Source: Saturnia japonica
Lineage: Eukaryota > Arthropoda > Insecta > Lepidoptera > Saturniidae
Direction: 5' to 3'
DNA length: 64,000 nucleotides
NCBI GenBank assembly: GCA_033032175.1
Contig: CM065316.1
Coordinates: 3,690,115 to 3,754,114 of the forward strand
The notes beneath the pieces were generated by a model. That model was not told where the DNA came from, ran no database searches, and saw nothing but the letters and a program-made list of their open reading frames with translations. Below are positions 1-12,867 of this stretch, one piece after another; positions within the stretch are counted from its first letter, which is position 1, and every line of letters begins with the position of its first letter. A program made the position numbers and the translations under genes.

Positions 1-536
1 TGGACATTCTATTATTTTTATAGGTATTATGTAATATGCTATAATTTTTTGTAATTATTATTGAATTGTTTAATAATTTGCACGCCACAAATGGCAGAAT
101 ATTATGTAACTATTTTTATAAATATAATACCTGTATTGACCATATTCAGACAAATAAAGATATTGTATTGTACACTTTTAATATTAGCACTGATGATTAG
201 AAACCAATCTAAATTTTCAGAATTGATTAGTTCGATTTTAGATAAGATATAATTTCAAAGTAACAGTAAAATTGTTGTAATATAAACATGCCGAGGGGTA
301 CTTGCAGTGTCGTAAATCCGGTTCATAGATGACTCACGCTCTCACGGCCGACCTCACGACGACCTCTCCGAGCTATCCGAATGTCCTCTATAGTTCGCAC
401 AAAACTGCTTTATAATAAAGATACAGATAAAGTCTATAACTAATATTGTAAATCTTAAGTGATTATCTATTTCACCGCGTTAATCTCTGGATATAACAAC
501 CAGATTTCAAAATTTTATTTTGAATTTTATACCCTA
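1..536. other. AT-rich DNA with a more GC-rich patch, no gene seen
   Basis: Nothing coding is recognisable. The patch at about 285-400 is GC-richer than its surroundings and may be an old retroelement fragment, but no terminal repeats or reading frame support this. Confidence 0.3.
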
Positions 537-1090
537 CTAGCTATGAGCCCACGGTTTCTCCCGTGTTAATTCTATCCGACAAACACTGCGCCCCAACGCA
601 CCCAAGTAGTTTATCTTAATTGTTCTTCTCGTAAGTACAAATTATTTTAATTTCTCATTATCTCCTATACCTATGCCAAATAGCATACTCTAAAGAGCAA
701 AATTTTACTTCATAAAATTGCCTTTATGATGAAATAACTTTTGTTCGTAAGAATTAATATGCCATGCCTAAAAATAATGCTTATAAATCACTTTTTCATT
801 ATTAACTAATCTTTGTCACAAAATACCTTATTGTGGCTTATGTATAAAAGATAGGCATGTGCTATCGCTGACTTTTTTTAGATATACTAAGGACCAATAA
901 TATTGTGGAACATTGTATTTCCGTATCATTAACGATTAAGCCAGCGCACGCGGATAAAGCAGTTCGGGAGGGCCTCGACTTCCGACTTACGTAACAAAAA
1001 TCAATATTTAAGGCTATCTGTGAATTTTAGTCTAATGCTATATAGCCTATACTATTCCTCGTGAGTCTGGCTATCAAATAAAAATAAGAA
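537..1090 (-). mobile_element. Helitron-like non-autonomous element, family I, copy 1
   Basis: About 550 bases closely match 14396-14910 (same orientation) and the reverse complement of 63322-63765. Read on the minus strand the element ends in a GC-richer stretch followed by CTAG, and the next base is T, as expected for Helitron 3' ends, which insert between A and T. The 5' end is not resolved. No coding capacity. The Helitron assignment is inferred from the end alone. Confidence 0.55.
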
Positions 1091-1194
1091 TTTTTTGAAT
1101 ACGACGCATCGTAACGTTTTACAAGACCGCCTTCACCCCAAACTGCGTTACGTAATCCTTGAACGCCCCCTTACATGAAATCGTGAATAGTGGG

Positions 1195-1400
1195 CAATTA
1201 CCTTCAGTTCACTTTCGACTTGATACCGGCGTGAGCGAGAAGAAACTTTTGCCCTTTTTTGACTACAGAGTTTCCGCCTTACGCTGTCATTTCTTATCCT
1301 TATAAGCTATGCTATAAGAAAATTTGTATCGTGATCAAATTGCTTTTAGTGAGAGTTTAACGCGTCTATTTATAAAACGTCATTGACATCAACCCGTGAT
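1195..1400 (+). repeat. dispersed repeat K, copy 1 (inverted partner at 4573-4795)
   Basis: About 200 bases here match the reverse complement of 4573-4795, including the segment with 'gataccggcgtgagcgagaa' and the downstream 'tttataaaacgtcat'. The two copies are about 3.2 kb apart in opposite orientation. No reading frame; family unknown. Confidence 0.6.
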
Positions 1401-1440
1401 TGTTTCAACGGCAATTAAATTTTATTGCTATCCAATTGGA

Positions 1441-3050
1441 AAAAAGTGCAAGTAAAAAAATACACACAAAACTCTTTCAATCAATTTCAATAAATATATA
1501 TTTTTTTATGTTTCGGTACCCAATACGAATAACGTCGTAACTCGAATTTAGCGATGGTTTTCAGAAAAGCCGTTTATAAAATACCAACCATCTTTATTTA
1601 AAAAAAAATGCAATCATTATTGAAAAAGTAACCTCGTACTTAATTGAAATGGTTTTTTTTTTATTGTTTCATTAGGGATACATCAAGGCTGGTCCCATTT
1701 TAATTTCATTTGTACTGGATCTTCAACTTCAAAGATACACCAGGGAACTCTTAAATATCATTGAAGTGAGGTTTCTTATTTGTTAAAAATTAATATTTGA
1801 GATTTGTAACTAAATAATTATGACATTACAAATGAAATATATGTTTAAAAATTATTTGCAGCTAGCTGTACTGTACCTGCAGCTCCGCTCGCGTGAAATA
1901 CAGAATTATTGTTTATGAAGATACTGTGTTTTTTTTTTTTGACCAAGTATATAAACAGTAAAACAATAGCAAAAAATCTATTCATTTATATAGATGATAA
2001 TTTTAGTCAAGGAAAATATATCAATTACTCATAGAGAAAAGGCTGTTTTTTTATTTGCTTAGGGCTCGTTCACTCATACATTCGTCATTGACAGTACGTT
2101 ATTTACAAAGGTATTCATTAAAGATGTATTCGTAATTTTTCACGACCCATTTAAATCAAGATCCAGAAAAAATAAAGATTCGTCAATGCGTTAAAGGAAT
2201 GGGTCGACCATTAGCGTACAGTTGTTGTATTTTATTGTTAATAAAGTTACGATGCTATTCATATTGTGTGTCGATTTATAAATGTGTTAGTATTGGAATT
2301 TCTGCAACTATTGGAACAATCTCGACGTACCTGATTGACAATAATATATGCTGGGAGGATCCATTAATTATTCAACAAGAAGCAAAATACATAATGTGTT
2401 AAATTTACCGCATACGGGGCTTATTTATATAATCTAATAGTACATTCTACAGATAAAAGTAGTTAGTTAGTTAGTTAGTTTTAAGTTATAACATTAACAA
2501 TTATTATTATTTATATTATTTATTCAACAAAAATAAAGAGTTTATAAAATAGGTTTTTTGATACATTGCCACAAAAATGGATTAAAAGGCTAAAGAGGTT
2601 CTGCAGGAGTAAGGATTACATTACTTACAATAGGTAAAGTTGAATTATTTATATAATATGTTATTATACATTATACATAGTATCCTACTATATTACGGGC
2701 GTGACTACTATATTTTTGTAAAAAAAAAAATTAGAAGGCGAGAAACTACAATATTTTTATTGAATAAAAAATTATGTAAAACTATTTATTTAAAAATTTT
2801 TAAGAGTAAAAATAAGTATTTATGTAATTTTATTGGCATGTCATTGTCAATTTATTTATTTGTCATTATCATCATTATCTGTCTATCGAACAGTAAATAT
2901 TTATGTGAATCCTACTAAGTTTTTTTTTGTTGCCATCAACTATATTTTTACAGATAATATAGGCGTCAAAACTACTACTATACTTGATATAAAAAAGTTG
3001 GCAACCCTAGCATACAGATACACGTATCTGTTTAAGAAACGACTTCGCTT
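1441..3050. other. AT-rich intronic DNA, no gene seen
   Basis: Contains a fragment of the dispersed repeat D (about 1670-1790), a short TTAG/GTTA tandem near 2460-2480, and otherwise AT-rich sequence. The open frames at 2199-3126 are short, low in complexity and not recognisable. Confidence 0.4.
2460..2481 (+). repeat. short tandem repeat (TTAG)n
   Basis: Five or more perfect 4-base units read directly. Ordinary microsatellite. Confidence 0.8.
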
Positions 3051-3052
3051 TT

Positions 3053-3270
3053 GGTTTAACCGACTTCGAAAAAAGACGGAGGTTACTCAATTCGAATGTG
3101 CTTTTTTTATGGATGTTCAACCATAACTTCTTTGTTTATGAACCGATTCGAATGATTATTTTTTTGGTGGATAGGAGATATCTCAAAAGCGGTCCCATTT
3201 GGCCCTTCCATTTCGAAGATATACCAGGGAACTCTTCAAAATAATTGAAGACGGATTTCTATTTTGTTAA
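3053..3270 (+). repeat. dispersed repeat D, full copy
   Basis: Begins near 'aaccgacttcgaaaaaagac', continues through 'tatggatgttcaaccataac' and ends near 'gggaactcttcaaaat'. The same order of blocks recurs at 1670-1790, 12868-13090, 15080-15200, 17698-18110, 37210-37385 and 60715-60870. I recognise this as a repeat very common in lepidopteran genomes; its class is not clear from the sequence. Confidence 0.7.
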
Positions 3271-4572
3271 AAATTGTCTTGTTAACAGCTTCAAAAATAT
3301 CACCGACTTCGACATTGTTTTCTATCATTAGCATGCAGGCGTTAGCCGCAATCTGAGATTACCGGGAACTGTCTGGATTTCTAAAACCAACGAGTACGGT
3401 GGGCGGACCGCGATCATCACGCCATTTTAATTTCTATTTAATTGTTGCCTCGGATAAAGATAAAAATTACTATGAACGGGTGTTACTCGAGACCAAGGTG
3501 CTTATTAATTTCGCCAGGCACCGTATACAAAGCGTTCATACATCTGATATTATCGGTTAATTACTTTAAAAAACACATGATAATTCGATAGAAGTTGTTA
3601 CAAGTTAATATGAAAATCCGACGTTAAATTCGACTGCGATAAATATTATGTTGACCAGAACATTTTAAAATTGTAAATCAAATAATATATTTAATATAAA
3701 TTGTACAATTAAAAAAAAATGTGCACGAGAAGCCTATGTCATCGCTCAATTGATAGGCTAGGTATAAGAATTGTCAAGAGTAATTTTAGAAATCGTAAAA
3801 AAAATTCATTCTCCACCGGTTTACATGAAATTTTGTAAAAGAATATGCCATTGTTCAACTGATAGGCGATATAAATTGTTAATAATATGAATAAAATTAA
3901 ACTTACGGGATGATAAACAAACGCGTGCGGATCATTTCCTTCTTATGCTGGAGTCTTAGACTTTAAAAAGAATCAATTACAGGAGGTTAAGTTATGTAAC
4001 TAGCATCATAGTAAGTCTTCTAAGCTCTATTTTTAATTACCGAATACTTTGCTTATATTCCTCATTATAGTTAAACATTTCAAAGTAGTAATCGAACCGA
4101 ATTATCTTTTCTCATCAAGCAACGTTAAAATGGCGGTTAAAAAAACGCTTTTATATATGTCAAATTCAATGTGGAACCGTCGCGTCCGTCGCCTTTGTCT
4201 GTAACGAGTGACAGCTGCGCGCGCGCGTGCTCACTCGTGCATGCCATATGTGGAAGGACGAGTCACCCTCGGACTTAAGAAATGTTGAAAAGAACGATAA
4301 ATAAAATAATTAGGCAATAATGCATAATTATTTATAGTTGCTTAATTGACTACGAAACTTAATCGACGAGTCTGCCATTTTTGGATCAAATGAACTATCA
4401 TAGAGATTTTTTATGCTTAAGCGTTTGGCCACAACTCCCCAGACATTAAATGACGATGTGGCTCAAGTGACCCAAGAGGAACAGTATCTCAAGTGACGGC
4501 TAACTTCATCATGCAGCTTACATTTTACCCTTTACTAAGTGACTGACTGACTGATCTATCAACATACAGCTC
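3271..4572. other. intronic DNA, no gene seen
   Basis: AT-rich with a short GC-rich patch near 4165-4245 that includes a (GC)n run. No reading frame, RNA gene or element ends that I can support. Confidence 0.4.
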
Positions 4573-4795
4573 AAACCCAATGAATGACGTTTTATAAATA
4601 GACGCCTTATAGTCTCACTAAAAGCAATTTGAACACGATACAAATTTTGATATCAGCATGTTGAAACAAAAGAGATAGAAAATCACAGCGTAAGGCGGAA
4701 ATCTCTTTTGTCAAAAAAGGATAAAAGTTTCTTCTCGCTCACGCCGGTATCAAATAGAAAGGGAACTGAGGGCAATTGTCCACCATTCTCGATGA
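4573..4795 (-). repeat. dispersed repeat K, copy 2
   Basis: Reverse-complement match to 1195-1400 with modest divergence. Together they form a widely spaced inverted repeat, more likely two independent insertions than one element. Confidence 0.6.
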
Positions 4796-4799
4796 CATG

Positions 4800-5030
4800 T
4801 AAAGAGCGTCAGTGCCGTATCTACTTATAAAATATCATTGTTCAAATCACTGAGCGGATTGGGCTGACATTTGGCATATATATTGTTATTATGACGTACG
4901 CATCCGCTAAAAAAGGATTTTTGAAAATTCAACCCCTAAAGGGGTGTAATGGAGTATCAAAATTTGTATGGAAAATTTAAGATTAATATTTTTCTAACCG
5001 GCTGCGAGCGAAACTTCGGGAAAAAGCTAG
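4800..5030 (+). mobile_element. possible Helitron-like 3' end
   Basis: Holds a block of the type 'aaattcaacccctaaagggg' followed by a stretch resembling the usual 'gcgggcgaag' Helitron hairpin region and ending in AGCTAG at 5030. The following base is A, not the expected T, and the 5' end is not visible. I recall similar sequence in lepidopteran repeats. Weak call. Confidence 0.35.
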
Positions 5031-6833
5031 AAAAGAAAGGAAATGTACATGTAAGCTTACACTGCGTTCTTTTGTTTATCTATACGCACGATCCGTTCCC
5101 CATGTTCGAACACACCTGTCTACGCAAAAAAAGTGAACAAATGGGAATTTTCATTTAATATATACCATTAAAATTATTAGAGACATCTACATAAAGCCTA
5201 TGAATAAGGTAATAAATTATAGAATATAATTAAATTCTGAGTCGTACTTTTCTTTTGCGTCACGGAAGACCTTATTAAATTTAGCTTCAATTTTTTTTCC
5301 GTAAACGATGTAAAACCAGTAAATAAATATAATATTCATGATAAGCCCCGCAATTCTATTCTTGTAAAAAAAAATTGAAACATTTTTTCATTGATATTGA
5401 TGAATTACACTATTATTTTGTTCGATAATCTTCCAGAGGATTTTTATTACTTCAAAATTTAAAAAGGTCTTCGAGAAATAATTTGAAAATAAATACTTAT
5501 ACATAATAATACAAAAACTAATTACAAGGTTTAATTACAAAAAAAAAAAAATCTTCATTACTACATCGTTTGAAAACCTATATACTAATAATAAATAATG
5601 ACGTTAATTAAACTTGACGATGTGGTAATGGCAGCATCATAAAAAGGACCCGATGGGTAAATTCAAGCTGATTATAAAAACTAAAAAGTATAAAACTTAA
5701 ACATCACGCAAAGATCTTAATTGAGCCGACATCTTGCCTAAAGTACCTTTATACGGGGACAGGAGAATGAAAAAATACATACTTTGTAGGTCAAAAAATT
5801 AAAATTCTTGTCTCCAACATTAGTGAATAATTCACATGTAAAAGGGAATATATAAAGAAAAATACGTTTATTTATGTCCGCACGTAAGAAGCTATAAATA
5901 CTTATTTGGCGTAACAAAACAAAAATAACTCCAAACATGTTAAATCCGTGTGCCAAGTGCCAACAACATAAAGTTAGCCATTAATGAAAATATTGTAAAT
6001 TAAATTTAATGACTTTTATTTTCTACCGGACTGCGAAAAAGGAGGGTTAAGTTTTTCGAGCGTTGACTATTTCTTTGGCACACTCTAGCCTAAACGGCTT
6101 GATGATTTTCAGTATTCGTCTTAATTGTGTGAGTGACATAGGCTATGTAATATTTAAGTACGACGTCTGGGAATTAGATAAAAAGCAAAAATTGGTTTTT
6201 ATTGCAGTCGTTTTTTTTTTTGTTGCCTTTTGAATAATTTAGCTTGTTTAACGTCGTTTAAAAATGATTTAATGTCGTATAAATAAATATTAGTTTTACC
6301 AAAAAAAAAAAAAAAAAAGTCAGTAAAATTAATGAAAAATCCGTTACATGATGGGCGCGCAGTTGTCAATTTCTCTCAAACTCTCTACTATATGTTTACA
6401 CCAATTCAACAAATTCAATAATTTCAAAGTGTGACAAACATAATAAGTGTAGATGATTTGCAGGAATAAAGAAAGTTCCTACACAAAAGTAATGAAGGTA
6501 AATTAATACACCAATAAAGCGACGAACACGGTACCTATAATAATATGCAGACACTTTATTACCAATAATAATACATAAGTTATTCTTTAAACTTTAGCGG
6601 CATTCGCAACGATTACCCTGAGCGAAAGTCGGTAAGCATTAAAAACAATTTATACCGTGTGCTATAAAAACTTTATAACCTTTGCTTATAATAACTTTTT
6701 CTTATAAAATTATTTTATTTGCGATGGTAAACAAATTGTTAATTGACGAGAAACACATTTGTTATTAATGTATAGTAATAAAAAACAACACATCGAAGGC
6801 AGTCGAGAAAGAAATCAGGAGATTGTAAAAAGT
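5031..6833. other. AT-rich intronic DNA, no gene seen
   Basis: A stretch near 5860-5990 resembles the inner arm of the inverted-repeat structure at 25555-25832. The rest is AT-rich with homopolymer runs (A run at about 6301-6318). Confidence 0.4.
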
Positions 6834-7029
6834 AGGGCTGTTACGAATATGAGATTTCGGATCTGGATATGGAAATCTTAAGAGTAGATACTTAATCGGT
6901 TTCGGTTTTCGATACGGATATTAAATTAAATTGGATGTCCAAAAGTTTCAGTTACGGATATTAAATTTTTCAAAGAATTGTATACAGAAGTGAAATAGGT
7001 GTTATAGTATTTTTTTGTATTCGATAGTA

Positions 7030-8301
7030 TTAGGTCCTTACGTATGAAATTGGCGTTTTGTACGGGAGGAATATAAATCCATTTTTTTTTGGAAAATATT
7101 TTTAATTAATCAAAGTATGCACCGATGTTATCTATGCACTTTTGCCATCTCATAGGTAGTTCATTGATCCCTTTACTAAAAAACCATGGGGGTGAGAATC
7201 AATAAAGCTCTTTGAAGGCGATTTGGACTGCCGCATCGGAGTTGAATTTTTTCCTTGTAAGAAGTTGACCAAATTCCGGAAAAAATGGTAATCTGTTGGA
7301 AGGTCCGGGGAGTACGGTGGATGTCGTAGACATTCCAATTGTAGCTCATCTAAGTTAGTAGTTGTTTGTTGTGCAGTGTGTAGTCTTGCGTTGTCGTGAA
7401 GCAGCAGTGGCCTAAAGCGATTGAACAATCTCGGTTGTTTAGCAGCTAGTTCTTCCTTCATGGTTTGCAGTTGCTGACAGTAGATATCTGCCGTAATCGT
7501 TTGGCCAGATTTTATAAAGCTGTAGTGATCAACACCGGCGCTAGTCCACCAAACACAAGTCACTTTTTCTGAGTCAATTTTCGTTTAGGATAGGATTTGG
7601 CTGGGTCTCCGGGGTTCAGCCATTGCGACGAGCGCTTCCGATTATCGTACAGTATCCACTTTTCATCACAAGTAATGATTCGATTTAAAATCCCTCCATT
7701 ATTGTGTCGGTTGAACATAGTAACACAGCAGTCGACGCGTGTTTGAAAGTTCGATTCACTCAATTCATGAGGTCGTTCAAGTTTTTTTACTTTCCCGATT
7801 TACCTCAAGTGGATTAATACAGTTTTATCACTTACCCCGAAGCCTGCAGCTATCTCTGAAGTGCTTTGTGATGGATCCGCTTCCACAATAGCCTTTAATT
7901 CTTCATTTTCCACTTTGGTCTCCGGCCATCCACGGGGTTGGTTCTGAAGGTCGCAATTTCCAGAACGAAAACCTTGAAACAAAAAACGTACCGTGCTTTC
8001 CTTTGCGACACCAGCACAGTACACATCATTAATCCTTCGAGCTGTTTCTGCAGCACTGGTATCACGGTAGAACTCGTACTCGTAAATATACCGATATTTC
8101 ATGTTTTCCATTGTGCGATAACAAGCGACGCCAAAGAAAAAAATAATGAGGAAAAAACAAATGAATGACTGTTTTCAAAACTCAAATGTACCAGCTAAAT
8201 GAATTTATAAACTTGAATTTGGAATTCTTAACCAAAGCGGAGACATTTCAGATCAAAGTGGTCAGTACGACAAAACGCTAATTTTATATGTAAGGACCTA
8301 A
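7030..8301 (-). mobile_element. mariner transposon (complete ends, dead transposase)
   Basis: The left end starts TTAGGTCCTTACGTATGAAA and the right end, read inward, TTAGGTCCTTACATATAAAA; over about 32 bases they differ at three positions. A TA dinucleotide sits directly outside each end (7028-7029 and 8302-8303), the expected target duplication. Length 1272 bases, normal for mariner. The transposase reads on the minus strand inside. The insertion lies within older repeat-like sequence. Confidence 0.93.
7106..8111 (-). pseudogene. mariner transposase pseudogene (DD34D type)
   Basis: Cut-and-paste transposase of the mariner family, about 335 codons with the breaks ignored. It starts MENMKYR at 8111, has the N-terminal helix-turn-helix region (ending with the SDKTVLIHL motif), then the catalytic Asp in TCDEKW, the second in LLHDNA, and a third in the YSPDL-PTDYHFF motif. 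The alanine normal in that last motif is missing, so 33 rather than 34 residues separate the last two Asp. Breaks: an in-frame TAA at 7800-7802 where family members have Gln, a one-base frameshift near 7562 and another near 7170; the normal C-terminal end (INELPM...AYFD) is readable to the stop at 7106. It cannot make an active protein. Family assignment is firm; the subfamily looks like the group common in moths. Confidence 0.93.
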
Positions 8302-8796
8302 TATCTCATCCGACTTCGTCTCTATCCGAAATTATTCAAAACATTTATATCAGATACGGTTACTGTTTCGGATAATTTTTATTTCGGATATTCGATAGTT
8401 TCAGTTACGGTTACGGAGTTCCATAACGTGCCTGGTAGAAAGTGGCTATTGGAATTAGATAATACACCTATAACTCGGTGAGAAAACTTTATAATAAAGT
8501 GGTCAGAATGAATAACGTTGTTATATTAAAAGAACTCAGAATAAGGCCTACGATTGGAATAAAAATGAGTTGAACATGGTAAGAGTTAATATCTGTTCTA
8601 AGCAAAGTCAAGTGAAAGTAATAGATACCTAAAAAATGCTATAGTAAAAAAGCATCAATATATTTGAAAGTACCTTCACCAAAACCTAATCCTACCATAA
8701 ATAATACTTCATAATAATTATGAGATTAGACAGACAAAATAACTATATAGCGTTCAGAACATTAAGAATATGAAATGCTAAATGAGTTAAGATTTA

Positions 8797-8992
8797 GGCC
8801 CCTATGAGACTAGCGTTTGTCGAGCGTGAAGGTTCCTCCATAATTTATAACCAGCGCTGACGCTCGCGTCGCATAAACGCAGCGTGCCTTACTGTAGCGG
8901 TCGCGCCACGTTCAAAAGGCACGCGACGTACGCGCAACGTCAAGTGTTGCGACAAACGTGCACGCTCGACAAACGCTAGTATGATAGCGGCC
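8797..8992. mobile_element. 196-bp GC-rich MITE with 32-base inverted ends
   Basis: Ends are GGCCCCTATGAGACTAGCGT on the left and GGCCGCTATCATACTAGCGT read inward from the right; about 32 bases match with three differences. TA flanks both ends (8795-8796 and 8993-8994), fitting a TA target duplication. The inside is also partly self-complementary and CpG-rich. No coding capacity. TA duplication suggests mobilisation by a Tc1/mariner-type transposase; this is inference. Confidence 0.8.
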
Positions 8993-8994
8993 TA

Positions 8995-10751
8995 AGGGTA
9001 ACTTGATTTAATGTGGTAAAACTGAACAATGTTCCTATTAATCAAAACCAGTGGTTAAGCAACTTTTGAATATTATTATATCTAACATTTCATTCTCGTG
9101 TTATATTATGTAGACAAGATATTACAAAATTTGGCCAGTCTTACGGGTGAGAATCACGGTTGTGACACTAGAAATTGGTCATTATCTGTTTTACAAATCG
9201 ACGGAGACAGCGTTATGGAGACGAACTGGTGTAATTTATGGTTTAAAGCATACGTAATTTAAGTATGGAAGGAGGTTATCGGTTCGTGGAAAATGGTGAA
9301 ATGTAGTCTTGTATCTCGTTTGGTTATCAGTCCAGTTTCCGCCCAAAGTAATAAATATATAATTATTCACTTTGAGTCATAATTTCAAACACATCATAGA
9401 CAATAATAATATATATTTAATTATCTATATTAATAAATTTGTATTTCATCTGTGCGTATATTTCTAGATTTTGTGATTGTTATTCTAAAGGGCGCCGATA
9501 TCGAACGACATTGAGTAAAAAACTTCTGTCTGTTTGCCCGTCTGTCTGGATTTAATTCATTCCGCAATTAATATGCTTTAAAATATATAAAATAATGATA
9601 CATATATGTATTTTATAAATCATGTTTTTTTAAAAATCAATAACAGATTTTTTTATTTATTTGCAACCAATTTGTTTTATATGAAATTTTAACTTTTCCA
9701 TCCTTAAACCATGGACGTATAATAAACCTTACACATGATAAAACGCAACGACCCTGTCTCGTTAATGGATTTATAGCTCGAGAAATACTTATTCGGTTTA
9801 CTTACGTGATTGTTTTTAAACTTATATTACTTTTGGTGCGTTTATACTATTCATTTCTTTATTTTCTCGATGACAGTTCTAATTTGATAGTTGTAGTGTT
9901 GTGTCCAAATAAGTAATGATATCGATCGCATATATTTATTATATTTTGAACAAAGACAAATACAACAAAAACATTCAAATATATTTTTTCAAGGTGGGAA
10001 CACTCAATGGCCCACCGCCATTTTGTATTTGTTTTAACCAGTCACTCGCAACAAGACGGTCGTGCTAGTCACTACATTTCTGTTCGCTGAGTTTTTTCAC
10101 ATTATCCATACGTTACATTGTGTATTTTGTGTTCCTCCGTGTTGATTGCTGCCCAGCTGTCAAATATCAAAATGCCGAAAGGATCTGTTCTGAAAAGGCG
10201 GTTTCTTACATTTTGTAAAAAAATATCGGGACTGTTATCGTATTACTTTTATCGATATAGCTCCATCCCTATTAGTTTCTCTGACTCTGGTATAACCTAG
10301 TATGTGTGTAAACGTCATATGTTTATATAATAATGGATACATAATGTAAAAAAGACGCTCGTTCAAGTTTTCACAGGAGCTGTCATCGAGAAAATAAAGT
10401 AATGGTATAGGTGAATGTTTTCTGACAAAATTCCTGAATGTAAAACTCAGTACTTATACTCCAGGGCCACAAATAAGAGTTTTTTTTTTGTTGTATAAAG
10501 TGTGTACACCATAAACTATAATTTTATTATTATGCCGTCTTGTCCTATAGTAAAAAAGAACCGCAAGTGACATGTAAAAGTTCATTATAAAATGGAAATT
10601 CACAACCTAATTTATTCTTCAGATAGTAATATTTTGTATGGAACAGATGTTTCGTAACCTGAGTTACCATGAAATTTCATAGAATGAAAAGATTATTGAG
10701 AACATAATCAAGTTTCCCCTTGTGCCTCTCTCTATCTCCCTTGTGCAATTA
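8995..10751. other. intronic DNA, no gene seen
   Basis: AT-rich. A 60-residue open frame at 10118-10300 begins in a sequence that looks mildly coding but resembles nothing I know, and I leave it uncalled. Confidence 0.4.
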
Positions 10752-11580
10752 TTAATCCCATCTGATAGTGGGGACTGCCTTCCTCGTACTTAGCTTCCAC
10801 TTCGCTCTTTCGGATGTATCGTCATCAGTAACATTGCAGGAACTAAGATCTTTTTTAACCACATCTGTACATTTAATTTTAGGTCGTCCTCTGGGTCTTA
10901 ACCCCGACATGTTCAGATTGGTCACTATATTTCCAATATAATCTGGAGACCTCCTCTTGATGTGCCCAAACCAGCGTAGCCTGCTTTCTTGGATCTTGTC
11001 AGCGATGTCACGTACTTAACGCCGCGAACATAATCTTCATTTCGGCAACTTGCATGGAATGGACATGGCGTTGAGTTACGGCCCAAGTTTCTCTACCGTA
11101 AGTAAGTACTGGCCTGATGATACTCTTGTACACAAGTTCCTTAAGTTTAACAGACATTCTTGGGTCACAAGTTACACCAGTTATTTCCCGCCACTTTAAC
11201 CAGGCAGCCGCAATTCGATGCTGAATATTTGTATCCTGACCTCCCATGCTATGTAACATGGTACCCAGATATTTGTATTCGTCACATCTAGAAACTATAT
11301 GCCCATCGATGACAATAGGGCTATTAAGTGAGTATGGGTCGTTGTACGCCATATATTGGGTTATTGAGACCCTCAACATTAGACCGCCTGTTTGTAATTG
11401 ACGTTTCCATTCTCTGAGAGCACATTCCAGCTCCTCTCGGGAGTGAGTGCAGATAGCTGTATCATCGGCATATATAAATGTCCACGGCGCCAGAGTTTGA
11501 GCATTCTCAATAAGTACATACATTACCGTGCAGAATAGGTACGGACTGAGTACTGAACCTTGGTGAATTCCATTAGTCAT
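10752..11580 (-). pseudogene. RTE-type LINE reverse transcriptase, 3' part, broken
   Basis: Read on the minus strand, the reverse transcriptase palm is clear: MTNGIHQGSVLSPYLF, then the catalytic FIYADD box, then the thumb and C-terminal region (EYKYLGTML, HRIAAAWLKWR, RPVLTYGRETW). After residue 190 a small deletion with a change of frame near 11010 removes the usual MRMLRW segment; reading resumes as DKIQESRLRWFGHIKRR and ends at a TAA at 10752-10754. The 5' part (endonuclease and fingers) is absent, as usual for 5'-truncated LINEs; the junction at 11581 is followed by a TAATAG-type tandem. The order of motifs fits the RTE clade (BovB-like). Confidence 0.88.
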
Positions 11581-12439
11581 CGCTATTGGATTACTATTAC
11601 TATTACTTTTTGGTCCATACTCATAATAGCCATATTATTATCAAGACATATTTATAATAATATATCAGGGACAGCAAAGTGTGAGTAAAATAGTAGATTG
11701 ACCCATATGTTAAAATCGCGACGAAAGAAGTACGGGGGGGGGGGGTGTAGAGGTAAAGAGAACCATCTCAAATTGAAAAAGTGTCAAGCAAGCGGCAATT
11801 CAAAACCCCACCAAAACGACACTAGCGTAGCAAGAGGGAACAATACTATTTATTTTATAGTTTTTTACTGTTGTAAAATTTAAAAATATATTAAACAATA
11901 ATGGGAAAAGTTTGTAAAATAAATAGTTGTCCAAGTGGGAGAGAATAAAAAAAAAAACAATAACTGTTGGCGCTATCTTTAAAATTTAGCCACTGCTACA
12001 GTAGCGCCACTCTAAATTGACGCTTTTCGACGGAAACTTTTTCATACACAAAGATAGTTCTCCTGGTCTCTAAACCTCCATAGATAGACGCCAAAAAAGT
12101 ATGATGATTATTTATGTAAACTGAATTGCGTGTACTACCAATAAATAAAAAATTACTAAAACTTCTTATAGATGTGTAAGCTAACAGAGCGTTCTTAATC
12201 TTGACAAACGAAGATATCATTGTGATTTACTGGTTACTTTTTTTATCTTCATACATCGCAATTCCATAATTGGCCATTGTCACGAACCACCGGCCAAAAC
12301 ACGTAAGTGGTCATAATTATTACTTAGACACAATTACTAAACACAAAATACGTTCAAATCATCTCGGATAAATTACCGTGGAAGAGTGTTAAATTAGACA
12401 ATTATACTGATTTGGAGAAATCACATATATGTATATATA
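11581..12439. other. intronic DNA, no gene seen
   Basis: Includes a G run at about 11736-11745 and short open frames that look random. No element ends recognised. Confidence 0.4.
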
Positions 12440-12660
12440 AATCATACCTCTTTCTTAACGGAGTAGGCAGAGACCACGTCCTTCCCCTTGCTACGAACCT
12501 GGCATACATCTTTCGCTTCCTCAAGCTTCATCAATCTTTTCATGCATGCAGATGCTCTGTTAGTGTACTCTTGAACTGACCTATCTTCAGTGCATCCCCG
12601 ATTTGATCGTGCAACGTACGTCTAGGCCTTTCTCTTCCAACGTTCGCATTCATACTCGTC
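12440..12660 (-). mobile_element. probable LINE tail fragment
   Basis: On the minus strand a degenerate frame reads like the C-terminal end of lepidopteran non-LTR reverse transcriptases: a GRPRRT-like start, ACMKRLM, then a DVVSAY motif before the end. The pattern matches repeats I remember from moth genomes. Short and broken, so only the general class is suggested. Confidence 0.4.
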
Positions 12661-12867
12661 TTATAAATCTATCTATAAGAGAAATCACACTTCTTTTTTA
12701 TAGCATCACAGCATAGTGGGGTACGTAACTGTGCCTGATTTACCATCACACAGTACAATCCAAAAACAGTAGTGAACATCGAGAGATCAACAAATCCATT
12801 GGCGGTCGTCGCTGGATATACATCGCCGCGACTAACTACAAGACTATTTTTGACAAAAAAAAAATCC

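Larger units (their letters stand above)
6834..8433. mobile_element. possible hAT-like MITE that received the mariner
   Basis: Sequence on either side of the mariner shares repeated 'ttacggatat'-type words, and the outer edges form an imperfect inverted repeat: AGGGCTGTTACG at 6834 against AGGCACGTTATG read inward from about 8433. This fits an older non-autonomous element split by the mariner. I could not find an 8-base target duplication, so the class is a guess. Confidence 0.3.

Noticed and set aside
2640..3126. Two overlapping AT-rich frames
   Set aside because: Composition is that of non-coding AT-rich DNA and the second runs into repeat D.
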